Numbered from the stretch's first letter, positions 1 through 10,601 are shown. The stretch: 64,000 nt of DNA from Hyphomonadaceae bacterium (GCA_030697555.1 JAUYPV010000161.1:1-64000); one strand, 5' to 3'. Notes: a model not told the origin generated them from the sequence alone. Translations and numbers: made by a program.

Positions 1-438
1 GGAGATCTTCAGGTAGGCGTAGTGGCGCGGGGTGAGGCGGTAGCCGCTCTCCGGCACCAGCGACACGAAGGGATGGTCCGGCGCGGGCAGGTGCGTGTGC
101 ACCGCGTCCATCACCTGTTCGTACTGGTGCGGGCCGGTGACGGCGAGGACGCCGGGGTGTCGATCGGTGATCACGCTGGCTTCGGCGCCGAGGCAGCCGG
201 TGACGATGACTTTGCCATTTTCGTTGAGCGCTTCGCCGATGGCCTGCAGGCTTTCATCGCGGGCGCTATCGAGGAAGCCGCACGTATTAACCAGGACGAG
301 GTCCGCGCCCTTGTAGTCGGGGGCAATCTGATAGCCCTCGGCGCGCAGGCGCGTGATGATGCGCTCGCTGTCGACCAGCGCCTTGGGGCAGCCGAGGGAG
401 ACGATCCCGACCTTGGGTTGGGTGAGGCTTGTGGACAT
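1..438 (-). CDS. rimO: RimO, ribosomal protein S12 methylthiotransferase (N-terminal part only)
   Basis: Radical-SAM enzyme that methylthiolates an aspartate of ribosomal protein S12. The reading frame is open through the left edge, so only about 146 N-terminal residues are present and the ORF track omits it. The start ATG (complement of 436-438) gives [11 protein letters not shown]. The N-terminal MTTase (UPF0004) domain is clear: [22 protein letters not shown] and VTGCLGAEA supply the three cysteines (about C17, C53, C82) that bind the auxiliary Fe-S cluster. The radical-SAM CxxxCxxC motif lies outside the window. [10 protein letters not shown] favours RimO over MiaB. Confidence 0.93.
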   Translation of the reverse strand, partial: MSTSLTQPKVGIVSLGCPKALVDSERIITRLRAEGYQIAPDYKGADLVLVNTCGFLDSARDESLQAIGEALNENGKVIVTGCLGAEASVITDRHPGVLAVTGPHQYEQVMDAVHTHLPAPDHPFVSLVPESGYRLTPRHYAYLKIS

Positions 439-590
439 GTCGCGGCCCTATAGCGCCGAAGGGGCGGGAAGGCCAGCGGGGCGGACAGGGCTTGCCGGAG
501 AGGGGCGATTTGGCGCGGGTGTTCGACTTGATGGCCTGTGACCGTTAGCCTGCGACCGCCACTACAGCCGCGAAAAGGATCCGGACATCC

Positions 591-965
591 ATGCTCTACG
601 CCGTACTCGCCTACCACGTAGAACAGATCATCACTGAACTGAGCCAGACGCAGGACGAGGCCCTGATGACGGACCTCCATACCGTCCACGATCGGCTGAC
701 GGCGGAGCGCAAGCTCGGCCCGGCGGCGCGGCTCGGGGCGACGGCCAAGGCGGTCACGATACGGAGCGGCATGGTGATCGATGGGCCGTTCGCCGAGACC
801 AAGGAAGCGCTGCTCGGTTTCTACGTGCTCGATTGCGCGACGCAGGAGGAAGCGATCGCCGCGGCGAAGGATCTGCAGAGGGTAAACCTTTCGGCCGTCT
901 ACGAAGTGAGGCCGATCCCGCTCTACCTGCCGGGTGTAGCGTTTCCGGTAATGGCGGCCGATTGA
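591..965 (+). CDS. YciI-like (YCII-related) protein
   Basis: Small cytoplasmic protein of 124 residues with the fold of the YCII-related family. The DGPFAETKE motif around residues 64-72 is the hallmark of the DGPF/YCII proteins often seen with ECF sigma factors; no sigma factor lies next to it here. Members have a dimeric ferredoxin-like fold and mostly unknown function. A possible ribosome site (AAGGA) lies upstream of the ATG. A strong hairpin follows the stop codon. It converges on the aminotransferase gene. Family is confident, function is not. Confidence 0.85.
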   Translation: MLYAVLAYHVEQIITELSQTQDEALMTDLHTVHDRLTAERKLGPAARLGATAKAVTIRSGMVIDGPFAETKEALLGFYVLDCATQEEAIAAAKDLQRVNLSAVYEVRPIPLYLPGVAFPVMAAD

Positions 966-969
966 GAAA

Positions 970-1004
970 AGGGCGACGGATCCCTGATCCGCCGCCCTTT
1001 CTTA
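970..1004. terminator. Bidirectional intrinsic terminator
   Basis: Inverted repeat AGGGCGACGGATC / GATCCGCCGCCCT with a 3-base loop and a T-run on the + side; the minus strand also ends in TTTT. It sits between two convergent genes, so it can serve both. Confidence 0.8.
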
Positions 1005-1021
1005 TTCAGTAGAAGCTGGCG

Positions 1022-2233
1022 CTAGGCCGTCAGCACTTTCTTGAGGGCGGCCTCGCAACGATCGAGCTCCCAGTCCTCACCGACGCAGATGCGCGTCCAG
1101 TTGTCGTAGCCCTTCCAGGAGCGGCCGACGACGCGGACGCCTTCGGCCATCATCTTCTCGGCGAACACTTTGTTCGGCATGCCGACGTCGAAGAAGACGA
1201 AGCTGGCTTGCGGGTTCGCGGCGATCGGGCGGTTGAGGGCCTTCGCCATGGCGAAGAGGCGCTCGCGGCCGGCCTTGAACTTCGGGCGCATCGTCGGCAC
1301 GAAATCCGTGTCGGCGAGGCTGGCCATCGCCGCGACGATGCCGGCGTGGTTGACGCCGCCGCCACGGGTGACCTGACCCAGCTTGCCGGCGAGTTCGGCG
1401 GAGGCGATGCCGTAGCCGAGGCGCTGGCCGGCCATGCCGTAGATCTTCGAGAAGGTGCGGCAGACGATGACGTTGTGGCCTTCGCGCACGAGGCTTGTCA
1501 TGACGTTGCCGTCATAGTCGTCGCAGAGATGGAGATAGGCCTCGTCGATGAAGCACGGCGCCGTCTTCGACGCCTCGATGGCGAAGGCTTTGAGCTTCAC
1601 CGGATCGACCATGTTGCCGGTCGGGTTGTTCGGGTTGCAGATATAGGTCGCGGTCGTCTTCTTGGAGATCTTGGCGGCCATGGCGTCGAGATCGACGCTC
1701 AGGTCGGCGGTCAACGGCGTCATGATGACTTCCGCGCCATAGCCGGCGACCGTACGCGGGACGCCCTCATAGGTGGCGATGGAGGTGACGAGCTGGCCCT
1801 TGCCCTTGGCGGCGACCATCTCGCCGAAGGCGGCGAGGATCGGTCCCGAACCGTTCGACAGGAAGATCTGGTCGGGCGAGACGCCCTCGATGGTTGCGAT
1901 CTGCTTTTTCAGCTCTTCGCCTTCGCCGTCGGCGTAGCGGGCCGTGAGGGCAGCCTTCGCGATCATGGCCTCGACCGCCTTCTTCGAGGGGCCGAAGGGG
2001 CTTTCGTTGGCGCCGAGGATGGCAGGGCCGGATGTGTCCGGCGCCGGGGTGGCGGGGGCTGGCGCGGCGGAGGCTTCCGTTCCGACTTTCGAGCAGCCGG
2101 CGGCGAGGGCGGCGGCGCCGACGCTGGCGAGGCCCAACCCGCGTAGCAGCGAGCGGCGGGATGTCTCGATCTTTTCAATCGGCGTCGCCGTCGCCGGCGG
2201 GTTGGTTTCGGGAATGGTGTCGGGGTGTCTCAT
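1022..2233 (-). CDS. Exported class I/II aminotransferase, HisC-like, with Tat/lipoprotein signal
   Basis: PLP-dependent fold-type I aminotransferase resembling histidinol-phosphate aminotransferase. The track start at 2326 is rejected: the ATG at 2233 has GGAGGATGACAGC just upstream and gives a 403-residue protein. The N-terminus has a twin-arginine motif (SRRSLLRG, R26-R27) followed by a hydrophobic stretch and a lipobox LAAGC (C47), which points to Tat export and lipid anchoring. The PLP core shows CNPNNPTG and TFSKIYGMAGQRLGYG, whose lysine is the expected Schiff-base residue. An aminotransferase outside the cytoplasm is unusual; substrate unknown. No other histidine biosynthesis gene is nearby, so this is probably not the housekeeping HisC. 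Confidence 0.88.
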   Translation of the reverse strand: MRHPDTIPETNPPATATPIEKIETSRRSLLRGLGLASVGAAALAAGCSKVGTEASAAPAPATPAPDTSGPAILGANESPFGPSKKAVEAMIAKAALTARYADGEGEELKKQIATIEGVSPDQIFLSNGSGPILAAFGEMVAAKGKGQLVTSIATYEGVPRTVAGYGAEVIMTPLTADLSVDLDAMAAKISKKTTATYICNPNNPTGNMVDPVKLKAFAIEASKTAPCFIDEAYLHLCDDYDGNVMTSLVREGHNVIVCRTFSKIYGMAGQRLGYGIASAELAGKLGQVTRGGGVNHAGIVAAMASLADTDFVPTMRPKFKAGRERLFAMAKALNRPIAANPQASFVFFDVGMPNKVFAEKMMAEGVRVVGRSWKGYDNWTRICVGEDWELDRCEAALKKVLTA

Positions 2234-2495
2234 GCTGTCATCCTCCAGGGGCGCCGTCCGAGCGCCGGGCCAAGTCTTGGTAGAGCTTCGGGGAGTGCAG
2301 GGCGGGGCATGCCGGGGAGCCCGCACTCACGTCGCGGACATCGGCGGATATTCGGCGCAGAGTCGCAATCGGGAACCGCGTCGAAGGCCCGAAATCAGGT
2401 TCTGGAGAGCGCCGTTGCATGAGTGGAGGGCGCCAACGCCGAACTTGCGGGCGCTGCGGATTTGGGCGCCCAAACCGTAAGCGCTGAAAGCGGGT

Positions 2496-2876
2496 CTAGC
2501 GCGTGGCGAGCAGGTAGGCGGCGAACAGCGCGACCATCAGGCTGTCCAGAACCACGGCAAGGCCGGCCTGTTTCCTCAGGAAAGCCTGCCCCTTCGACAG
2601 CACTAGAGCGATGAATACGAGCTTTCCCGCGCCGACAAAGACGAGGGCGACGGAACGGGCCTCGGGATAGAAAGCCACATAGATCAGCAGCAGGCCGCCG
2701 GCGGCGATGAGAGCGCCCCAGTTGCGCGTGATCAGGACGCTCGCCGGGCTCTCGACGGTCTCACCGAAATAGGCGCGCATCGTCGCGCGAGGGGCAAACA
2801 CCGCCTGGATCATGCTGAAGGTAAGCAGGCCGGAGCCGAGCAGAATCCACTGCATATTGTCGACAAGCCAGGCCAT
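2496..2876 (-). CDS. Small integral membrane protein, unknown function
   Basis: 126 residues with about four hydrophobic segments (near 9-27, 50-70, 77-93 and 105-122), so an inner-membrane protein. The segment RATMRAYFGETVESPASVLITRNWG lies in a loop between the first two helices. I do not recognise a named family with certainty. A GGGGGA stretch precedes the ATG at 2876. It lies downstream of pntB in the same direction with an 80-base gap, so it may be a late member of the transhydrogenase transcript or a separate unit. Confidence 0.65.
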   Translation of the reverse strand: MAWLVDNMQWILLGSGLLTFSMIQAVFAPRATMRAYFGETVESPASVLITRNWGALIAAGGLLLIYVAFYPEARSVALVFVGAGKLVFIALVLSKGQAFLRKQAGLAVVLDSLMVALFAAYLLATR

Positions 2877-2959
2877 GATGAAATCCCCCGAGGTTCAAGC
2901 TTGTCGTAGCATCAGCCTCGGCGGGCCGCCTATAGGCCCCAACCCGCCTCGCCGCTGCG

Positions 2960-4372
<1,413 letters not shown>

Positions 4373-4394
4373 GGGGTTGGCCTTGCTCGTCGCA

Positions 4395-5135
4395 TCAGGG
4401 CTGAAGGTGATTGGCGGGATCGTAGAGGTTGAGGCCGCGATTCTCGGCTGCGCGCTCGAAAGACAGAGTGACGGCGCCCTTGGGCTCGGCTGCGGCGCCG
4501 AAGGCTAGCCTTACGCCCAGCGCTTCACACACGCCGGGCTGCACGATCTTGCAGTCGATCGGCTTGTCCGACTTGTCCCGCTCGATGAATATGTTGAAGC
4601 GCGGTGCGCCGTTCTTCATGCCTGAAAACACCAGCCGGGCCGACGCAGGCGGCAGGTCGGCGCTGGTCGCCGGCTCGTAGCGGGTCTTGGGAATAGCGAC
4701 GAGGCTCTTCAAGAAACTAGAGAAGTAGCGGCTGTCCGCCCCCCGGTCGCTAGTGATGTAACTGCCATCGAATGTGCCGTCACCATCGAGATCGCGAAGA
4801 CACTGGACGTCGGTGTTCACCCTAGCCGTGTCGATCGGCGCGCAATAGGCGACACCGGTCGAGAGCTGATAGCCGAACATGACTGTTCCGGCGGGCACAC
4901 CGGCGACCTTGGGCCGGCTGCGCTCCACTGCGGCTTCGACCAGGCGCACGGCCTTGGCCGCGCGGACAGTCTCGGTCCAGGCCGTTTCCCCCGGCTTCAC
5001 CGTGACGGTCTGGTGAGCATGGGTGAAGGCATCGAAGCTGAGGGCGACGGAGCCCTGCTCGGCCCGTGCGATCTTCTGCGCGGCGGCGGCCGGTGCGAGA
5101 GCAACGAGCAGCGCGATGGCGATAGCGGTCTTCAT
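4395..5135 (-). CDS. Secreted protein of unknown function inside the pnt operon
   Basis: 246 residues beginning with a clean Sec signal peptide (MKTAIAIALLVALAPAAAAQ), so a periplasmic product. A TAAGGGGG ribosome site precedes the ATG. Four cysteines in the mature part could pair. A DLDGDGTFDG stretch around residue 115 resembles a calcium-binding DxDxDG loop, but a single loop is weak evidence. I recognise no family. It lies 22 bases before pntB and 11 after pntAB in the same direction, so it is almost certainly co-transcribed, although no periplasmic factor is known to be needed by transhydrogenase. Confidence 0.75.
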   Translation of the reverse strand: MKTAIAIALLVALAPAAAAQKIARAEQGSVALSFDAFTHAHQTVTVKPGETAWTETVRAAKAVRLVEAAVERSRPKVAGVPAGTVMFGYQLSTGVAYCAPIDTARVNTDVQCLRDLDGDGTFDGSYITSDRGADSRYFSSFLKSLVAIPKTRYEPATSADLPPASARLVFSGMKNGAPRFNIFIERDKSDKPIDCKIVQPGVCEALGVRLAFGAAAEPKGAVTLSFERAAENRGLNLYDPANHLQP

Positions 5136-5146
5136 GGTCGTCCCCC

Positions 5147-5566
5147 TTATTGCGCGTTCGGCTTGGCGGCTGGTTTTTCTTTCTTCTTGTACATGGCGAG
5201 CATGCGGCGTGTGACGAGGAAGCCGCCGAAGATGTTGACGGAGGCAAGCGCCACGGCGACGCCGCCCATGCCTTTCGAGATCCAGAGGTCGGAGGTCATC
5301 TCCTGGCCAGAGCCGGCGACGGAGGCGATCAGCGCGCCGACGATGATGACGGAGGAGATGGCGTTGGTGACGGCCATCAGCGGCGTATGCAGCGCGGGCG
5401 TCACCGACCAGACGACATAGTAGCCGACGAAGATCGCCAGCACGAAGATGCCGAGGCGGAAGATGATCGGATCGGCGCCGCCGCTTTCCGTGGCGGCGAA
5501 GGCGGGCATGGCCAGCGCGAGTGCGAGGCCGGCGAGAAGAGCGAGGCGTTTCATGATGTCCTTCAT
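5147..5566 (-). CDS. pntAB: NAD(P) transhydrogenase subunit alpha-2 (PntAB, membrane part of alpha)
   Basis: Membrane domain of the alpha subunit, a separate polypeptide as in many alphaproteobacteria. The track ORF starts at 5782, but its first 72 residues are out-of-frame overlap; the ATG at 5566 overlaps the preceding stop (ATGA), giving 139 residues. An ATG at 5554 is possible. The PNT signature is the segment [20 protein letters not shown], followed by further hydrophobic segments. The N-terminus ([20 protein letters not shown]) looks like a signal peptide or extra helix. C-terminus is lysine-rich ([14 protein letters not shown]). Confidence 0.93.
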   Translation of the reverse strand: MKDIMKRLALLAGLALALAMPAFAATESGGADPIIFRLGIFVLAIFVGYYVVWSVTPALHTPLMAVTNAISSVIIVGALIASVAGSGQEMTSDLWISKGMGGVAVALASVNIFGGFLVTRRMLAMYKKKEKPAAKPNAQ

Positions 5567-5772
5567 CGCTCTTTTTGGCCTTCTTTCTTCTTCGGCTTCT
5601 TCTTGCTGCCCTTGATGATGTAGCGGATGCCCACCGAGACCATGGCCAGCGAGATCGCGGCGACGACGAAGTTCGGCAGCGGCGCGGGTCCCGGAACGGC
5701 GAGCATCTGCGCGAACCATACGCCCAGAACTGCGCCCGTGATCGTCAGGATGAACCCGATCGCTTTGGACAC
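5563..5772 (-). CDS. Small two-helix membrane protein between pntAA and pntAB
   Basis: 69-residue ORF starting at a GTG two bases after the pntAA stop and ending in a 4-base overlap (ATGA) with pntAB. This tight packing is the main support for it being real. It has two hydrophobic segments (about 4-24 and 35-52) and a very basic tail ([16 protein letters not shown]) that would face the cytoplasm. No family recognised. It could be an accessory subunit or assembly factor of the transhydrogenase; that is inference from position only. Confidence 0.7.
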   Translation of the reverse strand: MSKAIGFILTITGAVLGVWFAQMLAVPGPAPLPNFVVAAISLAMVSVGIRYIIKGSKKKPKKKEGQKER

Positions 5773-5774
5773 GG

Positions 5775-6902
5775 TCAGCCATCTTTCAGCGCCGGGTGAA
5801 CCACCTGTCCGTCGCGGGTAAGGACCGACGCCTTCACGATCTCATCGTCCCACTTCGGCGCGAAGGCGGCGTTCTCGCCGGTCAGCAGCGGCAGGAGGGC
5901 GAGCAGGTTGCGGGCGTAGAGGGCGGAGGCGTCGGCGGCGACATGCGCGGGAAGGTTGGAGAAGCCGATGACCTTCACGCCATTGACGTCGACGACTTCG
6001 TCGGCTTTCGACAGCGGGCAGTTGCCGCCCTGGGTCACGGCGAGATCCACGACCACGGAGCCGGGGCGCATGGATTTGACCATGGCCTCGGTGACCAGCA
6101 CGGGCGCGGGCCGGCCGGGGATCAGGGCGGTGGTGATCACCATGTCCTGCTTGGCGATATGGGCGGCGACCAGTTCGGCCTGCTTCTTCTGGTAGTCGGG
6201 CGACATCGGCTTGGCGTAGCCGGCGGTGGTCTCGGCGGTCTTGAACTCCTCGTCCTCAACCGCGATGAACTTGGCGCCGAGCGAGGCGACCTGCTCTTTC
6301 GCGGCGGGGCGCACGTCGGTGGCGGAGACGATGCCGCCGAGGCGGCGGGCGGTGGCGATGGCCTGGAGGCCGGCGACGCCGGCGCCCATCACGAAGATCT
6401 TCGCGGCGGCGACGGTGCCGGCGGCGGTCATCATCATCGGCACGGCGCGGCCGTAGAGCTGCGAGCCTTCGATCACGGCGCGGTAGCCGGCGAGGTTCGC
6501 TTGGCTCGACAGCACGTCCATGGATTGCGCCCGCGTGATGCGAGGCACGAACTCCATCGCGACGGCGGTGAGGCCGTGCGCGGCCCAGGCGGCGGCTTCC
6601 TTCTTCGCGGCGTAGGGTTCTAGCAGGGCGACGAGGCCGGCTGTCTTCGGATAGGTCGCGAGTTCGGCCGTGTCTGGCGCGCGTACCTTGAAGACGATGT
6701 CGGCGCCGGAAAGAACTGAGGAGGCAGGGCCGACGGTGGCGCCGGCGGCGGTGAAGTCCTCGTCGCGGATGCCAGCTGTGATCCCCGCGCCGGCTTCCAC
6801 GGCGACGGTGTGCTTCAGGGCGATGAGCTTCTTGATTGTATCAGGAGTTGCCGAGACGCGCGTTTCGCCAGCGCGCCGTTCCTTGAGGACTGCAATCCGC
6901 AT
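5775..6902 (-). CDS. pntAA: NAD(P) transhydrogenase subunit alpha-1 (PntAA, NAD-binding)
   Basis: Cytoplasmic NAD(H)-binding domain (dI) as a stand-alone 375-residue subunit, related to alanine dehydrogenase. The N-terminus [17 protein letters not shown] and the Rossmann segment [20 protein letters not shown] (about 170-189) are diagnostic; [19 protein letters not shown] follows, with the aspartate that binds the NAD ribose. GGAGAG precedes the ATG at 6902. First pnt gene of the operon, 28 bases after the COX4-like gene. Confidence 0.97.
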   Translation of the reverse strand: MRIAVLKERRAGETRVSATPDTIKKLIALKHTVAVEAGAGITAGIRDEDFTAAGATVGPASSVLSGADIVFKVRAPDTAELATYPKTAGLVALLEPYAAKKEAAAWAAHGLTAVAMEFVPRITRAQSMDVLSSQANLAGYRAVIEGSQLYGRAVPMMMTAAGTVAAAKIFVMGAGVAGLQAIATARRLGGIVSATDVRPAAKEQVASLGAKFIAVEDEEFKTAETTAGYAKPMSPDYQKKQAELVAAHIAKQDMVITTALIPGRPAPVLVTEAMVKSMRPGSVVVDLAVTQGGNCPLSKADEVVDVNGVKVIGFSNLPAHVAADASALYARNLLALLPLLTGENAAFAPKWDDEIVKASVLTRDGQVVHPALKDG

Positions 6903-6930
6903 CGGCTCTCCGGCTCAGTGATGGGTAACC

Positions 6931-7269
6931 CTAGAGCAGTGCACCGCCGAGCCAAATAAGAATCTCGATGAAGACCCCCAGCACACACAGGCCGACCACC
7001 GTGGCGATCCAGGCGCCGCCGAGGTTCATCAGCAGGCCGGCAAGGATGCCGAACACCGCAAAGCCGATCATGGCGCCGATCCACGGAACGCCCATGGTGA
7101 TGGTGAAGACCGAGTAGCCGACCACGAGCAGGATCAGCATCGACGACCAGGCCGTCAGCGTGCCGAAGCCTCTCCAGTTGGCGCGGCGCGCGGACATGTC
7201 CATATAGGCGTCGGTATGCGCCGGGGGAGTGACGATCGGGCCCTTCGGTGCAGTTTCGGCATGCGCCAT
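6931..7269 (-). CDS. aa3-type cytochrome c oxidase subunit IV-like membrane protein
   Basis: 112 residues from the ATG at 7269 (GGAGA upstream); the longer track ORF from 7479 has an implausible basic leader. The segment MSARRANWRGFGTLTAWSSM followed by a helix matches the bacterial aa3-type oxidase subunit IV family: a short polar start, a tryptophan, and one helix. This protein is longer, with three hydrophobic segments in total. In many alphaproteobacteria such a gene sits directly before pntA, as here, although the oxidase genes are elsewhere. Its role at the transhydrogenase locus is unclear. Confidence 0.75.
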   Translation of the reverse strand: MAHAETAPKGPIVTPPAHTDAYMDMSARRANWRGFGTLTAWSSMLILLVVGYSVFTITMGVPWIGAMIGFAVFGILAGLLMNLGGAWIATVVGLCVLGVFIEILIWLGGALL

Positions 7270-7498
7270 GGCGAGTGGTCTCCGCTGAATTCGGTTCGCA
7301 TGTAACCGTATCGTGAGACGATGAAAAGCGCCCAGAAAGCCGCAGAACCGGAAAATGACGTAACGATTTCGGGCAATTCGCGCATGCCGGCCCGAATCGA
7401 GCGTCGTGTTTAAGGGTTCGCGAACCACGCGCGGCCCGTTGGCGGCCCATTCGGCGGCTGACATAGTCGCGTGTGACAACGTCTAGCGGGAGTGTCGG

Positions 7499-9523
7499 AT
7501 GAAGGTTCGTCTGTGGGCATCGAGCGCCGTGGCGCTGGCATTGGCGGCGGCAATTTCCGGATCGGCTATCGCCGACAAGGAAAGCGATGTGGTCGCCGCG
7601 CCGGCAGCGGCCGACAATTTCCGCCTGGTCGACAATACGGGTTTTGCGCAGGAGCTGCGCCGCCTGGTCGACGTCAAGGCGATTGTGGTGGTCAGCCAGG
7701 CCAATGGCGACAAGCGCTCGCGGGCGGCGGCCAAGGCGCTAGAGGCGATCAAGGCGGCGAACCCCGACGTCGAATTCCTGATGCTGAATTCCAGCCTCAA
7801 TGACGGCCGCAACGAGATCGTGGCCGAGGCCAGGTCGCAGGGTTACTCGATCCCGGTGATGGACGACGACAACCAGCTCGTCGGCGAACAGCTCGGTGTC
7901 TCCTATGTGGGCGAAGCGTTCGTCATCCAGCCGAAGACGCTGAAGGTTCTCTATCACGGGCCGGTCGATCAGGCCGGGGCCAAGAAGAAGACCAAGGGCT
8001 ATCTCGCGGCGGCGCTTGCCGAGATGAAGGCCGGCGCGCCTGTCTCCGTTTCGTACGTCACGGGCAAGGGCACGGCGGTTGCGTTCCCGGAACGCAAGCG
8101 CATCGCCCAGCATCAGGCGATATCGTATTCGAAAGACGTTGCTCCGATCCTCGAAGCCAAGTGCGTCACATGCCACCAGACCGGCGGCATCGGCCCGTTC
8201 GCCATGTCGGACTACACAATGGTGAAGGGCTTTGCGCCGATGATCCGCGAAGCGATCCGCACCGACACGATGCCGCCCTGGCATCCCGATCCGACGGTCG
8301 GCAAGTTCGCGCATGACCAAAGCCTGACGCAGGACCAGATCAAGACGATCGTCCACTGGGTGGAAGCCGGCGCGCCGCGCGGCGAAGGCCCCGATCCGCT
8401 CGCCGCTGTCCAGCGCACCGCGCCGGAATGGCCGCTCGGCAAGCCGGACCTCGTGCTCGATATTCCGACCTACGCGATCCCGGCTTCGGGCGTGGTGCAG
8501 TACCAGTATCCGACCACCGCCAACCCGCTGACCGAAGGGCGCTGGGTGAAAGCGGCGACCTTGATGCCGGGCGACCGGCGCGGCGTGCACCACATCCTTG
8601 CGGGCTTCATCTCCGGTACGCCGCGGACCGGCCCGGGATCGGCGGGCCAGTGGGAAGCCAGCTACGGCGAGTACGCTGTCGGCGGCGAGAGCTTCAACGT
8701 GCCGGAAAAGATGGGCATCTACCTGCCCCCTGGCGGGTCGATGGGCTTCCAGATGCACTACACGCCCTACGGCAAGGACGCGGCCGACACCTCGAAGATG
8801 GGTCTCTACTTCTATCCGAAGGACAAGACGCCCGAGCTGGTGCTGCGCCACATGGTGACGACGGACAACACGATCGAGCTGCCGCCGAACACGGACCGCC
8901 ACACGGAGATCGCATACTCGAAATTCACCAAGGACGCGGTGCTCTATTCGGCCTTCCTGCACACGCACTATCGCGGCATCGCGGGAAGCCTCGAACTGGT
9001 AAAGCCGGACGGCTCGCGCCAGATGCTGATCAACCTGCCGCGCTATGACTTCAACTGGCAGCGCACCTATGACTTCGTCGAGCCGGTGAAGATCCCGGCG
9101 GGATCGAAACTGGTGTCGACCTATGTCTACGACAACTCGGTGCGCAATGCGGCCAACCCCGATCCGGACGCCATCGTGTTCTGGGGCGACCAGTCGTGGG
9201 AGGAGATGCACTACACCTCCTTCTATTATCAGTGGGCCGACGAGACCGTCGCCAACATGCCTGCAGGCAAGCAGAGCGACGCCAACGCGCCGTTCCGCCC
9301 CTACCGGATCATGGGCATGCTCGACGATAACCTTGACGAGAAGGTCCAGCTCGCGGAGACCAAAGGCACGGTTAGGGAAGTGCTGGCGCCGAAATTCGCC
9401 GAGTTCGACAAGAACAAGGATGGCGGGCTGGACAATACCGAACTCATGGCTGCGGGCAGCCTGCTCATGTCGATCCAGCGGCCGGACGCGCCCGAACCGA
9501 AGCCGCGGGCCAACAAGTCCTAG
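7499..9523 (+). CDS. Exported redoxin-like / cytochrome c / PHM-like copper monooxygenase / EF-hand fusion protein
   Basis: 674 residues, GGGAG before the ATG. Order: signal peptide (1-25); thioredoxin-like domain (about 38-180) with no cysteines, so not a thiol oxidoreductase; c-type heme domain with CVTCH (222-226) and a candidate methionine ligand; a region like peptidylglycine monooxygenase (about 320-590); an EF-hand loop DKNKDGGLDNTE (637-648). The copper ligands of PHM appear in order: HH (364-365) and H420 for CuH, HTH (488-490) and M570 for CuM. The likely activity is periplasmic copper-dependent hydroxylation fed with electrons by the heme domain; substrate unknown. Related fusions are known mainly from Planctomycetes and Acidobacteria (recollection). 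Overlaps the convergent hydrolase by 4 bases. Confidence 0.85.
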   Translation: MKVRLWASSAVALALAAAISGSAIADKESDVVAAPAAADNFRLVDNTGFAQELRRLVDVKAIVVVSQANGDKRSRAAAKALEAIKAANPDVEFLMLNSSLNDGRNEIVAEARSQGYSIPVMDDDNQLVGEQLGVSYVGEAFVIQPKTLKVLYHGPVDQAGAKKKTKGYLAAALAEMKAGAPVSVSYVTGKGTAVAFPERKRIAQHQAISYSKDVAPILEAKCVTCHQTGGIGPFAMSDYTMVKGFAPMIREAIRTDTMPPWHPDPTVGKFAHDQSLTQDQIKTIVHWVEAGAPRGEGPDPLAAVQRTAPEWPLGKPDLVLDIPTYAIPASGVVQYQYPTTANPLTEGRWVKAATLMPGDRRGVHHILAGFISGTPRTGPGSAGQWEASYGEYAVGGESFNVPEKMGIYLPPGGSMGFQMHYTPYGKDAADTSKMGLYFYPKDKTPELVLRHMVTTDNTIELPPNTDRHTEIAYSKFTKDAVLYSAFLHTHYRGIAGSLELVKPDGSRQMLINLPRYDFNWQRTYDFVEPVKIPAGSKLVSTYVYDNSVRNAANPDPDAIVFWGDQSWEEMHYTSFYYQWADETVANMPAGKQSDANAPFRPYRIMGMLDDNLDEKVQLAETKGTVREVLAPKFAEFDKNKDGGLDNTELMAAGSLLMSIQRPDAPEPKPRANKS

Positions 9524-10539
9524 CGGATCGTAACTATCCGATCACTCGTCGAGTGACGCCACTCCTGCAGGAGTGTGCGCAGCGCGGCTACGACGGCGAG
9601 CGGCTGGTCCAGCATCACATGGTGGCGGGCTTCGGGGATGACGATGAACGGCACCTGCCGGTTCAGCAGGTCGCGCATGTATTCCTCGACGTCTTCTTCC
9701 CAGAGCGCCGACTTGTCGCCTTTCATCAGGGCGATGCGGCAGCGTGTGGCCTTGAGAAGCTCCTGCGGCGGGCGCGAGACGACGAAGCGCTGCCAGATCG
9801 AGGGATCAAACTTCCACACCCAGCCATCTCCCATCTTTTCTCCATTTGGGCCATCCGGCAACGGCGCCTTCTTGAGGCTCCAGCGGGCGATGTAGTCCAT
9901 GGCGTAGTGGTTCTCGCAAGGCTGCGGCGGCGCCAGGCGGAAGCGGGCAAGCGCGGCCTCCAGCGTCGGATAGACCTTGCCGCCGCGCACGGTTGGCGGA
10001 CCGTGGCGCGGACGATCGGGCGGGTTCACGGGTGAGTCGACGATGACGATGCCGGCAAAACGCTCGCCATGTTCGGCGCCGGTCAGGATCGTCACGAAGC
10101 CGCCGAAGGAGTGCGCGACGATGATCGGCTTCTCGTGATGGCGGAACAGGCCGGTCGCCTCGCACACGGCAAGCTGCTCGCGGGCGAAGACGTCCATGGT
10201 GTAGGTCTCGCGCCAGCTCGAATCGCCCATGCCCGAGAACGTCATGGCGACGACGCGATAGTCGGATGTCAGGTAGGGCGCGACGAAGTCCCACCAGTGG
10301 GCATGCGCGCCATTGCCGTGGACCAGCAGCAGGCCGGGTTTCGATTTGTCGCCCCAGCTCTGGTAGTGGATGCGTGCGCCCTCGCAGTCGACGAAGCCGG
10401 TATCGTAGTGGGCCGCGACCGCATCCTCGAACCATTTGGGCGCCGGCGGCTGCGCGCCATGATAGACGGCAAGCGGGCCCTGCTCGGCGGGCATTTCCAT
10501 CGGCTGGTCGCGGACCAGCTTGTCTTTCCCGTTGGACAT
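9520..10539 (-). CDS. Alpha/beta hydrolase
   Basis: 339 residues, no signal peptide, GGAGG before the ATG. Alpha/beta hydrolase fold: oxyanion-hole segment LLVHGNGAHAHWWDF, nucleophile elbow AHSFGG, a candidate acid in the IVIVDSP region or further on, and the C-terminal histidine in ARHHVMLDQP. The N-terminal 40 residues (YHGAQPPAPKWFEDAV) form an extension seen in a subgroup of these hydrolases. Substrate cannot be told from sequence. Convergent with the copper monooxygenase fusion. Confidence 0.88.
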   Translation of the reverse strand: MSNGKDKLVRDQPMEMPAEQGPLAVYHGAQPPAPKWFEDAVAAHYDTGFVDCEGARIHYQSWGDKSKPGLLLVHGNGAHAHWWDFVAPYLTSDYRVVAMTFSGMGDSSWRETYTMDVFAREQLAVCEATGLFRHHEKPIIVAHSFGGFVTILTGAEHGERFAGIVIVDSPVNPPDRPRHGPPTVRGGKVYPTLEAALARFRLAPPQPCENHYAMDYIARWSLKKAPLPDGPNGEKMGDGWVWKFDPSIWQRFVVSRPPQELLKATRCRIALMKGDKSALWEEDVEEYMRDLLNRQVPFIVIPEARHHVMLDQPLAVVAALRTLLQEWRHSTSDRIVTIR

Positions 10540-10601
10540 GGTTCGCCTCCGCTTGCGTCAACGTCTCTAAGGGCGGCTGGCGGGCGGTGGCAAGCGGGAT
10601 C

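Noticed and set aside
171-689. 172-residue - strand ORF
   Set aside because: Out-of-frame overlap of rimO and the YciI-like gene.
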